Source of the DNA: Gordonia sp. PDNC005
GTDB taxonomy: Bacteria; Actinomycetota; Actinomycetes; Mycobacteriales; Mycobacteriaceae
Assembly (NCBI RefSeq): GCF_016919385.1
Contig: NZ_CP070351.1
Coordinates: forward strand, 1,798,001 to 1,862,000
Length of the DNA: 64,000 bases
Direction of reading: 5' to 3'
A program made the translations under genes and the position numbers. Within the stretch, counting starts at the first letter, position 1. Each line of letters begins with the position of its first letter. The notes beneath the pieces are model-generated. The model was given only the letters and a program-made list of their open reading frames with translations, was not told the DNA's origin and ran no database searches. Shown here in pieces: positions 8,392 to 16,651 of the stretch.

Positions 8392-9129
8392 GTCGCATTC
8401 TCGCGCCTGTCGCGGAAGAACCCCTCGCCGGTTCATCAATACATGTTGGAGGTGCCAATACCCCCAGAATGTTCTGTGCCCACGGGACGCCTGGCGACCG
8501 CATTGCTCATTGGCGGCCTGCCAGGCGTCTCGCCTGCTTTAGCGTCCAGCTCGATCGACCAGCGCAAGCTGAAAGACGAGTAGGTCGGAACCCAAAGAAA
8601 TGTCACTGTGACAATTTGTTGCGTACAGAGAAAGCCAGGAGTGCACAGAGTTGAACGCGAAACCCGAATCCGACTTATGGAGCAGGCTGCAAAATGGTGC
8701 CTAGATGCGCGCATCGTTGATTTGACCCGACGACCGACGGCATCCAGGCGCAGCAGACCCGAACTTTCAGTGGCTGCCATCCCATTGAAGAGCGGCACGC
8801 CCGCGGATGGCAACTCGCCAAATGAGATGACGGTTCACACAGCGGCGAGCCCTCTCATTCATTTGACTTCGCCAATGCATCACGCCGATAAGATACATTA
8901 TGTCAACTTAGTAGCCGCACGCTGTAGCGGATAGGTTGTTTCGAATCCCCCGCACTTGGGTCCAGACGCTTCAAGCAATCCTCGGACTGGACTTGGTGGC
9001 GGATGCCGTATGTACCTGTCGCTACTGGTGTTGCACTCCGGCATTGAGATCCGCGCAGCGTGCTGGCACCGAACAACTAAGTGATACGCAGGGTATCCAG
9101 TAGCCGCGGGTAGCGCCTACGCTCGTTTC
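8392..9129. other. 738-base gene-poor stretch of lower GC
   Basis: No convincing gene. Open frames of around 100 codons on both strands have no ribosome site and no family resemblance. Parts run at about 45-50% G+C (for example 8581-8640 and 8821-8940), clearly below the rest of the window. It contains a 10-base inverted repeat (8486-8529) and, near 8938-8955, a tRNA T-loop-like string without a tRNA around it. It could be a decayed foreign insert or a long regulatory spacer. Confidence 0.5.
8486..8529. repeat. Perfect 10-base inverted repeat with structured loop
   Basis: GACGCCTGGC (8486-8495) pairs perfectly with GCCAGGCGTC (8520-8529). Inside the 24-base loop CCGC and GCGG can pair further. 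There is no U tract, so it is not a standard terminator. It lies about 95 bases after the small gene at 8248 and could end the hsp20 transcript or be an RNA element. Confidence 0.45.
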
Positions 9130-9984
9130 ATGGCACCCACCTGCTCCGACTGCGGGTACGACTACCGGGCACTGAGCATCGACGACGCGTCATCCACACT
9201 CGTGCGCGAAGTCGCCGACACCGTCCACACGCTCCGGCATCGACGCCAGACAGCACCTGCTCCCGATGCTTCCTGGTCTTCCCTCGAATACGCAGGCCAT
9301 CTCCGTGACGTCCTCATCGTCACTCGGGAGCGCACGCTACACGCGCTTCGAGACGATTCGCCGACAGTCGTCTCCATGGGCGCAGACGACCGCGTTCAAC
9401 TCGGCGAGTACTCAGACCTCTCGTACTACCAGGCTGCGGCCGAGATCTCAGAGGCCTCCCGCCGGCTCGCGGCCACCTGGAACCGTCTGAGCACCCAGGA
9501 CTGGGCGCGGACGCTGCGGTACAACTACCCCACTCCCACTGTTCGCGAGCTGTCGTGGCTCGCCGCGCACATCGTCCATGAAGTGGTCCACCACCGAATG
9601 GACATCAAACGGCTGACCACCGCCAGGAAGGCAGTCTCACTGAGCCCCGATTACGGTGCGCCGTGGGGCCTGTGGTCGAGCAATCCTCCGTGCCCCTCCC
9701 CACCCGCGAGTACCGAACTGCTGACACCGGCGAATTTCGGGCTTCCCGACTCCGTCGTCGTCCGCCTGCGCACATGGCTCGACGTGTGGACGGCGAACTT
9801 CGCCGACGCACCGAGCGACGACCAGCACTCCTGGCGCCGCGGATTCGACGTCTCCGGCTGGATTCGAGAAGGCGATGCGATCGCCGACCTCATCGCCGAG
9901 GCGCTCCCCAACTACACCGTCGAACGCCAGTATCGGACTTACGCGGCCAACGCCGTCCGGCGCAATACCGATCAGGCCCGCTAG
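9130..9984 (+). CDS. DinB-superfamily protein with N-terminal CxxC
   Basis: A 284-residue protein. The four-helix DinB-like fold covers about 20-160, with the expected metal-ligand pattern H57, H150 and H154 (HIVHEVVHH). Many relatives are thiol-dependent transferases or of unknown role. A short N-terminal C5-x2-C8 pair (TCSDCGY) may bind zinc. The C-terminal 110 residues are less clear and may be lineage-specific. The ATG lacks an obvious ribosome site, so the mRNA may be leaderless. Its stop codon overlaps that of the convergent arsR. Function is not assignable beyond family. Confidence 0.75.
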   Translation: MAPTCSDCGYDYRALSIDDASSTLVREVADTVHTLRHRRQTAPAPDASWSSLEYAGHLRDVLIVTRERTLHALRDDSPTVVSMGADDRVQLGEYSDLSYYQAAAEISEASRRLAATWNRLSTQDWARTLRYNYPTPTVRELSWLAAHIVHEVVHHRMDIKRLTTARKAVSLSPDYGAPWGLWSSNPPCPSPPASTELLTPANFGLPDSVVVRLRTWLDVWTANFADAPSDDQHSWRRGFDVSGWIREGDAIADLIAEALPNYTVERQYRTYAANAVRRNTDQAR

Positions 9985-10334
9985 CAGCAGGTGTCGAGCA
10001 CTCCTCTAAGTGCTTCCAGCGCGTCCGGTTCGGCGCGATGTAGGACGTTCACACCTCGACGCTCGGAGGTGACAAGACCGGCTTTCTTGAGCTGACCGAG
10101 GTGGTGGCTCACCGTACCCGCCGAGAGCGCGAGCGCTTCCGCGAGATCACTGGTACTAATCGCACCTGGTCGGGCGCCCATGAGGATGGAGACAAGCTGA
10201 ATACGCGCCGGGTCGGCCAGAGCCTTGAGCCGGAGAGCCAGCCCGAGAGCCGCATCGGCCTCCATAGGCCCCGCGGCGATCGATGCACAGCAGATCGGGG
10301 CACTGATGTCGACCACAGGGAGCGTCTTGGGCAT
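9981..10334 (-). CDS. arsR: ArsR-family metalloregulator of arsI
   Basis: A 117-residue winged-helix repressor with the ArsR helix-turn-helix in STSDLAEALALSAGTVSHHL. It carries adjacent Cys pairs at the N-terminal side (C15, C16 in PICCAS) and at the very end (C116, C117). These suit As(III) or another thiophilic metal and differ from the classical CxC site of the second ArsR at 17703. It is divergent from arsI, with one operator-like palindrome in front of each gene. It should release DNA on binding metal. Confidence 0.9.
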   Translation of the reverse strand: MPKTLPVVDISAPICCASIAAGPMEADAALGLALRLKALADPARIQLVSILMGARPGAISTSDLAEALALSAGTVSHHLGQLKKAGLVTSERRGVNVLHRAEPDALEALRGVLDTCC

Positions 10335-10354
10335 GACCCCAACCTACCCATCCG

Positions 10355-10368
10355 TTGACATATATCAA
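10355..10368. promoter_or_regulatory. Putative ArsR operator 1
   Basis: TTGACATATATCAA, a dyad with TTGA/TCAA ends, lies 21 bases upstream of the arsR start. The arsI-proximal site at 10398 shares its TTGA-N6-TCAA pattern, centre to centre 44 bases, about four helical turns. Confidence 0.6.
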
Positions 10369-10397
10369 ACTCTGGCCTAGAACTTGAGTCGCAATAA

Positions 10398-10413
10398 TTT
10401 GATGTATGTCAAA
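10398..10413. promoter_or_regulatory. Putative ArsR operator 2
   Basis: TTTGATGTATGTCAAA has perfect TTTGA/TCAAA arms around a six-base centre. It lies 16 bases before the arsI ATG, just ahead of its ribosome site, so bound ArsR would block transcription start or early elongation. Confidence 0.62.
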
Positions 10414-10428
10414 TCCTTGGAGGATGTC

Positions 10429-10884
10429 ATGTCACGAGTCCAACTCGCCCTCAACGTCGACGATCTCGACCAGTCGATTGCCTTCTACACCAAGCTGTTC
10501 GGCGTCAGCCCTGCGAAGATCAAGCCGGGCTACGCCAACTTCACCGTTGCTGAGCCCGCGCTGAAGCTGGTGCTGCTGGAGAACCCCGGCCAGGGCGGCA
10601 GCATCAATCACCTCGGCGTGGAGGTCGATTCCAGCGAGAAGGTGCACGCCGAGATCGCCCGATTCACCGAAGAAAAACTGTTCACCGAAGAGGAGATCGG
10701 AGCAACCTGCTGCTTCGCCACCCAGGACAAAGTGTGGGTCTCTGCTCCCGACGCTGAGCGTTGGGAGGTCTACACCGTGTTGGCCGACGCTGAGACTTTC
10801 AATGGCGAGCCGGTCGCCGCCGCGGTCCCTGTCGGCGAATCTACGCCAGCAGCATGCTGCACTCCCGCAGCGAACTGCTGCTGA
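10429..10884 (+). CDS. arsI: ArsI/CadI-family vicinal-oxygen-chelate (VOC) metalloenzyme
   Basis: A 151-residue protein closely matching ArsI (C-As lyase cleaving methylated or aromatic arsenicals) and cadmium-induced CadI. Q5, H61 and E113 sit where the VOC metal ligands are expected, and C94-C95 in GATCCFATQD are the vicinal thiols that bind trivalent arsenic. The C-terminal tail adds two more Cys pairs (C143-C144 and C150-C151). ATG 10429 follows TTGGAGG; an upstream in-frame start at 10384 is not needed. It is divergent from arsR and followed by a hairpin terminator. ArsI and CadI activity cannot be separated from sequence alone. Confidence 0.88.
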   Translation: MSRVQLALNVDDLDQSIAFYTKLFGVSPAKIKPGYANFTVAEPALKLVLLENPGQGGSINHLGVEVDSSEKVHAEIARFTEEKLFTEEEIGATCCFATQDKVWVSAPDAERWEVYTVLADAETFNGEPVAAAVPVGESTPAACCTPAANCC

Positions 10885-10911
10885 ACGCGACCTCCTGCGA
10901 GGCCGCTGGAC

Positions 10912-10947
10912 TGGTCGCCACCCGACGCAACGCCTGGGTGGCGACCA
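10912..10947 (+). terminator. Hairpin terminator after arsI
   Basis: TGGTCGCCACCC (10912-10923) and GGGTGGCGACCA (10936-10947) form a perfect 12-base stem with a 12-base loop, 27 bases past the arsI stop. It has no U run, as is common in actinobacteria. Confidence 0.65.
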
Positions 10948-11058
10948 ATCCCGTTTCTGGACATGTCCTGACCAAAGTCCTCTACCACCGTCTCGACACC
11001 GTCACATTTCGCGCGGCAACGCATCCGCCGCCTCCGCCCATCGCCGTGTGCGGCGAAG

Positions 11059-11469
11059 CTATTCGACGCTGTGCACGAGCTTTCGGGCAGCCCTCTTTTT
11101 CAGTCGACGGTCGATGACGAGGCCCATGACGATCCATCCCCCGAGTGCGGTGATGATCCACACCAGAAGCGGCGCCAGGATCCAGGACGGGATTCCTACG
11201 ATTCGGAGCCCGCCGTCGAACAAGGTCGCTATCCAGAGGGCGAGAAGCGTTGCGACGAGCCCGACGCCGCCCGAAAGTGGAGCGGCGTAGTTCTGCGCCA
11301 CAGACAGCACGAACGGACCCAGGATTACGTGCGCGAGCGTGAATACGCCGACCGCGACGAAGAAGCCAGAAACACTCAGCTCAACCCCCGGCAGAACGAC
11401 ATGGATTACGAGGAGTGCAACAGCACCGAGGATGAGTTGGGCGAGTACCTGGAGGACGAATCGAATCAT
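11059..11469 (-). CDS. Four-helix membrane protein, phage-holin-4 superfamily type
   Basis: A 136-residue integral membrane protein with four hydrophobic helices separated by short loops and a basic tail (IDRRLKKRAARK). It resembles the holin_4_2/YvlD-like chromosomal family, which is widespread outside phages. It lies 30 bases downstream of the LuxR-type regulator gene and is likely cotranscribed. There is no other phage gene nearby, so a host envelope-stress role is more likely than lysis. Exact function unknown. Confidence 0.75.
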   Translation of the reverse strand: MIRFVLQVLAQLILGAVALLVIHVVLPGVELSVSGFFVAVGVFTLAHVILGPFVLSVAQNYAAPLSGGVGLVATLLALWIATLFDGGLRIVGIPSWILAPLLVWIITALGGWIVMGLVIDRRLKKRAARKLVHSVE

Positions 11470-11499
11470 GTTGCCTTCTTCGAAGAGGACGCGAATGCG

Positions 11500-12975
11500 C
11501 TAATTGTCGGAGGTTGCGTGGACGGCGTCTCGACGTGACGCGACACCGAGCTTGCGGTAGATCGAACGGATATGGGTTTTCACAGTCGGGTAGGCGATGC
11601 CCAAGTGGTTTGCTATCTCGGCTGCCGTCATCGTGGTCCGCAAACACGCGAGTACATCCTTCTCACGTTCGGTGAAGACCCCGTCGAGGACTGTGGCGTG
11701 CAAGCCGCGGTTGGTCAGGACCGCATGAAGGAATTCTTGGTGATTGGACCCCCAGTGTGCGTGCGCGCTGAGAAGGTCGGCTATGACGGGGTCGTCGACG
11801 AGGAACGGCGCAAACACGGATTCGGTGACTGCCGCCTCGAGAGCGTGCTCGAGTTGTGCGTGCGCGTGTTCGCCTCGTCCGGCTGCTGAATGGAGTCCGG
11901 CCGATGTGACGAACGTGCTAACCCGCGCATATCGCGGCATTCCCGCCGCTGCGGCGAGACGAAATGCCTGTCCAGACAATGCGGGTTCATCGATTGCCCG
12001 GTACAGCTCGGCGAGTACCGCATGTGCAACGGCTGCGCCGGTCCGGGTCAGCGCCGGAGCCGCTATCGCCCTTGCCCGTTCGTTATCGCCCTGAGCGTGC
12101 GCCAGGCGGGCCGACACGACCCGACGAAGTATGTCCCAAGGGATTCCATGCCTGTCGGTCTGACCGATCCCCTGCAGAAGGCGGGCAGCTAGGTAGTATC
12201 GGTCGTCTCGCTCGAGCGCGATCACGCTCATGACGTAGTAGAGGCGTGCGAGAGCTTCGAAGTTGTTTCCGGGGTTGTCCTCCCTGATCACCGGTTCAAG
12301 GAGCGCAAGCGCTTTGTCGAAGTCTCCGCGCCAGTAGGCGATGCATCCCCGGTTCGCCTCTGGTAGGCCTCCTTCGTATCGGTCCCAGTCCGACGGAACC
12401 GGCGTCGAGGGCAGGTCACTGAGGACCCGCTCAGCCTCGGTGAAGAGTCCAGCGTGGGTGAGTGCGAATGCGAGGTTCGATTGCGCGAGACGGCGAGTTT
12501 CGGGCCGTTCTCGCAGGTGTGCTTCAGCAACCGCGGAGCGCAGCAGAGCAATCGCGCGGGCGAAGTCTCTGCGGAGCCTGACCTCGGCCCATCCGAGAAG
12601 GAACAGCGCTGACGAGTAATCGTCGTCGACGGCGCACTGGGATAGCGCGTGGTGGGCACGGTCGGCGACAGCCGCTTTCGTCTCAGCATCAGGAGCCAAG
12701 AGCAGATCAGTGAAACACGCAACGAAGTCGTCTGCCGCAACGCGCAGGCCCTGACCGCGGAGATACTCCGCGCCGTAAGAGTCTCCTGCGAGATCTCGGC
12801 AACATGCACGGATGAGAAGAACGTGCGGGTCGTGCGGATCGGGGGCGGTCACGCACAGTCGCTCGAGCTCATACGTGTGAGACTCGATGATCAGCCGCAA
12901 CCAGTTTCTGCGCAGCAGGATACGGGCCTTCTCGGGCTCGGATGAGGCCCATTCCCGGCGAATCGAGTCGATCAT
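11500..12975 (-). CDS. LuxR-type transcriptional regulator with helical-repeat sensor region
   Basis: A 491-residue protein. Residues about 1-420 are all-helical, with TPR-like repeats rich in ALxLLxxA and RARAIA patterns and no P-loop, so it lacks the NTPase of LAL/MalT regulators. The last 65 residues are a classic LuxR helix-turn-helix (FTEREKDVLACL, then MTAAEIANHLGIAYPTVKTH). It is divergent from the SulP-led run (start 13081) across 105 bases with a perfect 17-base palindrome, and cotranscribed with the holin-like gene. I infer that it controls both directions. Confidence 0.85.
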   Translation of the reverse strand: MIDSIRREWASSEPEKARILLRRNWLRLIIESHTYELERLCVTAPDPHDPHVLLIRACCRDLAGDSYGAEYLRGQGLRVAADDFVACFTDLLLAPDAETKAAVADRAHHALSQCAVDDDYSSALFLLGWAEVRLRRDFARAIALLRSAVAEAHLRERPETRRLAQSNLAFALTHAGLFTEAERVLSDLPSTPVPSDWDRYEGGLPEANRGCIAYWRGDFDKALALLEPVIREDNPGNNFEALARLYYVMSVIALERDDRYYLAARLLQGIGQTDRHGIPWDILRRVVSARLAHAQGDNERARAIAAPALTRTGAAVAHAVLAELYRAIDEPALSGQAFRLAAAAGMPRYARVSTFVTSAGLHSAAGRGEHAHAQLEHALEAAVTESVFAPFLVDDPVIADLLSAHAHWGSNHQEFLHAVLTNRGLHATVLDGVFTEREKDVLACLRTTMTAAEIANHLGIAYPTVKTHIRSIYRKLGVASRRDAVHATSDN

Positions 12976-13027
12976 CGCTTCACCGTAGCGGGGCGGGAGT
13001 GAAGAGAAGGCATTTCGATATGCCGGC

Positions 13028-13044
13028 TCATCCTCCGAGGATGA
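13028..13044. promoter_or_regulatory. 17-base perfect palindrome in the luxR/sulP divergent region
   Basis: TCATCCTC-C-GAGGATGA lies 37 bases before the sulP ATG. A second, weaker pair (CTTCAC 12978-12983 and GTGAAG 12999-13004) is close to the luxR start. LuxR-type dimers bind such symmetric sites; assignment is by position. Confidence 0.5.
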
Positions 13045-13080
13045 CGTCCGGATTCGGCGGGTTCGCCGTGGGCGACACTG

Positions 13081-14766
13081 ATGCCGATGAACCGCCTACT
13101 TCCCGGCCTGAGCCGACAGAACATGGCCCGCGAACTCCTCGCCGGAGTGACGTTGATCGCGATCGCGATCCCCCTCAACATCGGCTACGCGCAGATCGCG
13201 GGGCTGCCACCGACAGCAGGCCTGTATGCACTCGTGGTGCCGACGTTGGTGTGGGCCCTGCTCACTTCGTCACGGCAACTCGTGGCCTCCCCCGACGCGT
13301 CGGCGGCCGCACTGGTCGCCTCGTCCGTCGGAGGACTCGCCGCCGCAGGATCCGAAGGGTACGCGGCGATGGCGATGGCTCAGGCGATCATCTGCGGAGT
13401 GCTGTTTCTCGCCATGGCGGTTCTCAAGCTGGGGTTCTTGGCGAGCTTTCTGTCACGCCCCATCTTGATCGGGTTCGTTGCAGGTCTGGCCCTCGACGTG
13501 TTCGTGTCGCAGTTGGCGAAGATGCTCGGCGTGCACGTCGACTCGGGAGGTGAGCTAACCGAGAAGCTCGTTGAGCTGATCACCGAACTCGCGACCGCGA
13601 ACTCGTGGTCGATCCTGATCTCTCTGATCGCGGTCGCAGTCCTGCTCGTCGGTCGACACCTCGTACCGTCCGTGCCTTGGGCGCTGGTGGTCCTGGTGGC
13701 CGCTACCGTCGTGGTCGTCCTAACCCACGCCGAAGTTGCCGGAGTGAAGGTGCTCGGCGACGTTCCGGCCGGCCCTCCGGAACTGACGTGGCCGACGCTC
13801 GCGTGGAATCAGTGGTTGGCACTGGTCCCCTCGGCTGTCGCGCTGACCGTTGTCGCCACCACCGAGGGTCTACTCGTCTCACGCTCGTACGGCGAGAAGC
13901 ACCGGTACCCCACTCGCGCCGATCGTGATCTCGTCGCGTTCGGAGCCGCGAACCTCGCCGCCGGTACGTCCGGTTCATTCGCCGTCGGTGCATCCACCAG
14001 TCGGACGGCCGCGATGGACCAAGCCGGCTCGCGAACACAGGTGCCCTCACTCGTTCTCGCCGGCGGAACGATCCTGCTACTGCTGTTCGGCACAGCCCTC
14101 CTTGCTGAGATCCCAGCGCCGGCAATCGGGGTCATTGTCGGTATCGCCGTTCTCCCGCTCTTCAGCATCGGTGAGTTTCGGCGACTGTGGAGCCTGTCTC
14201 GATTCGAGTTCTCGATCGCGCTCGCCTGCCTCGCCGCCACAGTGTTCGTCGGCGCGATCGCCGGCATCCTCGTGGCCTTCGTCCTGTCTCTGGTCAACCT
14301 CGCTCGTCGCGCCGCCCAGCCGGCAATTGACGTCCTCGCCGAGAACGACGACCCGGCAGCGTCACTTCTGGACGACGCACCGATCGGCGCTGTGACAGCA
14401 CCAGGCGTAATCGTCGTACGGATGGCCGCTCCCCTCTTCTTCGCCAATGGCGCCGTGTTCGCCCAAGCCGTGAAACACGCGGTCGAGGGCGCTGGGTCCG
14501 AAAGCGTTCAGCACCTCGTGATCGACATGGAAGCAGTCACCGATATCGACGTCACTGCCGCAACAGCCTTCGACGGCCTTCGAACATGGCTTCAGGACAG
14601 ACAGATCAGTCTGGCGTTCAGTCGTGCGCGAACCGGTGCGCTCCCACGACTGCGGAGGTTCGGCATCGTCCTCAGCCACGACCCGATCTACACGACCAAT
14701 CGCGCGGCTGTGGCAGATCTGTCCGCTCGATCCCCGGAAATTCCCACCACAGGAGACGACGCATGA
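13081..14766 (+). CDS. SulP-family anion permease with STAS domain
   Basis: A 561-residue transporter with about 12-14 membrane helices from residue 15 to about 410. It has the N-terminal SulP features (IAIPLNIGYAQIAGLPPTAGLYALVVPTL in overlapping parts at 27-55) and a cytoplasmic STAS domain at about 438-548. Family substrates include sulfate, bicarbonate and other anions; the substrate here is open. ATG 13081 or 13087 may be used, and neither has a strong ribosome site. The stop overlaps the next start by four bases (ATGA), so it is translationally coupled to the GAP-family gene. First gene of a six-gene run. Confidence 0.86.
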   Translation: MPMNRLLPGLSRQNMARELLAGVTLIAIAIPLNIGYAQIAGLPPTAGLYALVVPTLVWALLTSSRQLVASPDASAAALVASSVGGLAAAGSEGYAAMAMAQAIICGVLFLAMAVLKLGFLASFLSRPILIGFVAGLALDVFVSQLAKMLGVHVDSGGELTEKLVELITELATANSWSILISLIAVAVLLVGRHLVPSVPWALVVLVAATVVVVLTHAEVAGVKVLGDVPAGPPELTWPTLAWNQWLALVPSAVALTVVATTEGLLVSRSYGEKHRYPTRADRDLVAFGAANLAAGTSGSFAVGASTSRTAAMDQAGSRTQVPSLVLAGGTILLLLFGTALLAEIPAPAIGVIVGIAVLPLFSIGEFRRLWSLSRFEFSIALACLAATVFVGAIAGILVAFVLSLVNLARRAAQPAIDVLAENDDPAASLLDDAPIGAVTAPGVIVVRMAAPLFFANGAVFAQAVKHAVEGAGSESVQHLVIDMEAVTDIDVTAATAFDGLRTWLQDRQISLAFSRARTGALPRLRRFGIVLSHDPIYTTNRAAVADLSARSPEIPTTGDDA

Positions 14767-15446
14767 CCCTCGCGCCAGTGATCGGAGAAGTCCTTCCACT
14801 CACGCTCCCGATCTCGATCAGCCCGCTGACCATCGTGGCGGTGATACTCATGCTGCTCTCACCGATCGCACGGCGGACAGGCCCCGGGTTTCTCCTCGGC
14901 TGGACTGTCGGCATCGCAGGTCCAGCCATCGTATTCACCGTCATCGCCAGTGCTCTCCCGCCGCGGCCGGAAGGCGCAGACGGGCCTGATCTAGTGCGAG
15001 GACTCATCCAATCAGTCCTCGCCGTGCTGCTCTTGGTTCTCGCCGTGAAGCAGTGGAGGACCCGCCCAGTTCAGGGCCAGGACCCGACCCTCCCCCGGTG
15101 GATGGCCACGATCGACTCCTTCACCTTCGTTCGCGCAGTCGGTCTCGGGCTCCTGCTGTCAGCACCGAGACCGAAGAATCTGGTGATGGCCGCCAACGCG
15201 GGAATGATCATCGGCAGTGCCGGACTATCGACTGCGTCCACGGTCGTTGCGACCGGGGCGTTCATTGTGTGCGCCGCGTCCACAGTGTTCATTCCCGTCG
15301 TCGCATACCTGCTCGCCGCCGATCGACTGCGCGGACCTTTGGAGACCGTCCGCGCCTGGCTCGTCCGCGAGAACGCGGTGATCACGTCAGTCCTGCTGTT
15401 CGTCATCGGCGTCCTCATGATCGGCAAAGCGCTCGGCTCCTTCTAA
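14763..15446 (+). CDS. GAP-family (sulfolipid-addressing-protein-like) membrane protein
   Basis: A 227-residue six-helix membrane protein of the GAP/Sap family, first known from mycobacterial sulfolipid and glycopeptidolipid transport. The features are the N-terminal LPLTLPISISPLTIVAVILM region, FLLGWTVGIAGPA, and a central LLLSAPRPKNLVM loop with the family-typical RPKN. It starts inside the sulP stop with a good AGGAG site. It is probably a LysE-superfamily-like exporter or a lipid-transport accessory. Next to a SulP anion carrier, a linked ion or lipid function is possible, but that is inference. Confidence 0.8.
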   Translation: MTLAPVIGEVLPLTLPISISPLTIVAVILMLLSPIARRTGPGFLLGWTVGIAGPAIVFTVIASALPPRPEGADGPDLVRGLIQSVLAVLLLVLAVKQWRTRPVQGQDPTLPRWMATIDSFTFVRAVGLGLLLSAPRPKNLVMAANAGMIIGSAGLSTASTVVATGAFIVCAASTVFIPVVAYLLAADRLRGPLETVRAWLVRENAVITSVLLFVIGVLMIGKALGSF

Positions 15447-15507
15447 CCCCTCCCATCAGGCGCGCCCACGTGCGTCTGCACCTCTAAAGAAAACGGAGAC
15501 AAACATC

Positions 15508-15882
15508 ATGTACTTCTGGGAAATCCTCGGCTGGACGTTCTGGGCAGTCTTGTTCATCGGCTATCTCTTCGCGCTGTTCGCGATCATCGGCGACCTGCTT
15601 CGAGATCGTGAACTCAGCGGATGGTGGAAAGCTGCCTGGGTTCTGCTCTTGGTGTTCCTGCCATTCCTCACCGCACTGATCTATCTCATCGCCCGCGGCC
15701 AAGGCATGGCCGAACGCAGCGAGCGAGCTGCAAGCCGCGCCGAGACTGCCGCACAGACCTACATCCGTGAGGTCGCGGGCACCAGCCCCAGCGAAGAAAT
15801 CGTCGCCGCGGCGAACCTCCTCGAATCCGGCGTCATCAGCGACGCCGAATTCGACCGGATCAAAGCGAAGGCACTGGCATGA
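15508..15882 (+). CDS. PLDc_N membrane anchor plus C-terminal SHOCT domain
   Basis: A 124-residue protein. Two membrane helices (about 5-30 and 40-63) belong to the PLDc_N (phospholipase D N-terminal) family, with GWWKAAWVLLLVFLPFL between. The soluble tail ends in a SHOCT motif (LLESGVISDAEFDRIKAKAL), a short C-terminal element often found on membrane or oligomerising proteins. No phospholipase catalytic domain is present. Good AACGGAG site. The stop overlaps the DUF6325 gene start by four bases. The SHOCT motif recurs in the gene at 16333. Confidence 0.82.
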   Translation: MYFWEILGWTFWAVLFIGYLFALFAIIGDLLRDRELSGWWKAAWVLLLVFLPFLTALIYLIARGQGMAERSERAASRAETAAQTYIREVAGTSPSEEIVAAANLLESGVISDAEFDRIKAKALA

Positions 15883-16331
15883 CGGGCCTCATGACCACCG
15901 GCTATCAGTTCGGTCCGGTCGATCTCTACTTGATCGGGCTGGCCGGGCACCGACCGGATCCAGGGGCTCTCGCAGCCCTGACCGACCTCGCCGACACCGG
16001 CCTGATGACGGTCCTCGACCTGATCCTCATCTCCCGCAACGAAGACGGGGACACCACCGTCTTCGAGGCCACCGACATCATGAACGGAGTGGAGCTCGAG
16101 ATCGCGGCTCTCGGCGCGATCGGACTCATCGGTCACGAGGACGTCGATGCCTTCGCCACATTGATTCCCGAGGGCGCCACCGCTCTACTCGTCGCAGTCG
16201 AGCTGTCGTATCAGCGTGATCTCGCCCAGAAGACGGCAGCATCGGGAGGAGAGCTCCTCGCATTCGAGCGGATCCCAGCACCGGTCGTCAATGCGTTGGT
16301 CGACTCGCTCGCCGCAGAGGGAAGACACTGA
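15879..16331 (+). CDS. DUF6325-family protein
   Basis: A 150-residue soluble protein beginning after a short lead with FGPVDLYLIGLAG, the usual opening of DUF6325. It has the middle motif TGLMTVLDLILISRNEDG and the ending ELLAFERIPAPVVNAL. The family is uncharacterised and is often found beside SHOCT-domain genes. Coupled to the PLDc_N/SHOCT gene by ATGA overlap and followed directly by a second SHOCT gene. ATG 15891 is an alternative start. No catalytic motif is visible. Confidence 0.8.
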   Translation: MTGLMTTGYQFGPVDLYLIGLAGHRPDPGALAALTDLADTGLMTVLDLILISRNEDGDTTVFEATDIMNGVELEIAALGAIGLIGHEDVDAFATLIPEGATALLVAVELSYQRDLAQKTAASGGELLAFERIPAPVVNALVDSLAAEGRH

Positions 16332-16332
16332 C

Positions 16333-16620
16333 ATGCCGTACATCCCCAGGGGCGGACGCCCCGGCCTGCTCGGGCTCGCCGCACGAACGGCGGTCGTCGC
16401 CGGAACTGCGAATGCGGTTAACGCACGAATGGCTGCCCATCAGCAGGCTGAGACGCAACAACAGTTCGATGCCGCCCAGTACGCGGCACAGCAGGGCGCC
16501 GCATCGGCTCCACCGCCGACTGATCTCGTCGCTGAACTCCAGAGCCTGAGTCGACTGAGAACTCAGGGGCTGCTGAGCGACGCCGAATTCGATGCCGCAA
16601 AAGCACAACTGCTGCGCTAG
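16333..16620 (+). CDS. Small SHOCT-domain protein
   Basis: A 95-residue protein with a Gly/Arg-rich start (MPYIPRGGRPGLLGLAARTA), an Ala-rich hydrophobic stretch (18-33) that may touch the membrane, a Gln/Ala-rich linker, and a C-terminal SHOCT motif (LRTQGLLSDAEFDAAKAQLL). It begins one base after the DUF6325 stop. Its SHOCT segment is near-identical in pattern to that of the gene at 15508, suggesting the two proteins share a partner or co-assemble. Confidence 0.8.
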   Translation: MPYIPRGGRPGLLGLAARTAVVAGTANAVNARMAAHQQAETQQQFDAAQYAAQQGAASAPPPTDLVAELQSLSRLRTQGLLSDAEFDAAKAQLLR

Positions 16621-16651
16621 ACGCTCCCCACGTCCACAAAGGAATCACACC

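Noticed and set aside
8608..8934. Open frame of 108 codons in the lower-GC stretch
   Set aside because: No ribosome site, no recognisable motif and irregular composition; most likely chance.
8935..8960. tRNA T-arm-like string TTCGAATCCCCC
   Set aside because: The flanks do not pair as a T-stem and no acceptor, D or anticodon arm is present, so it is not a tRNA gene. Kept only as a possible attachment scar.
11059..11469. Holin-like gene as evidence of a prophage
   Set aside because: No integrase, capsid, tail or lysin gene nearby; chromosomal members of this family are common.
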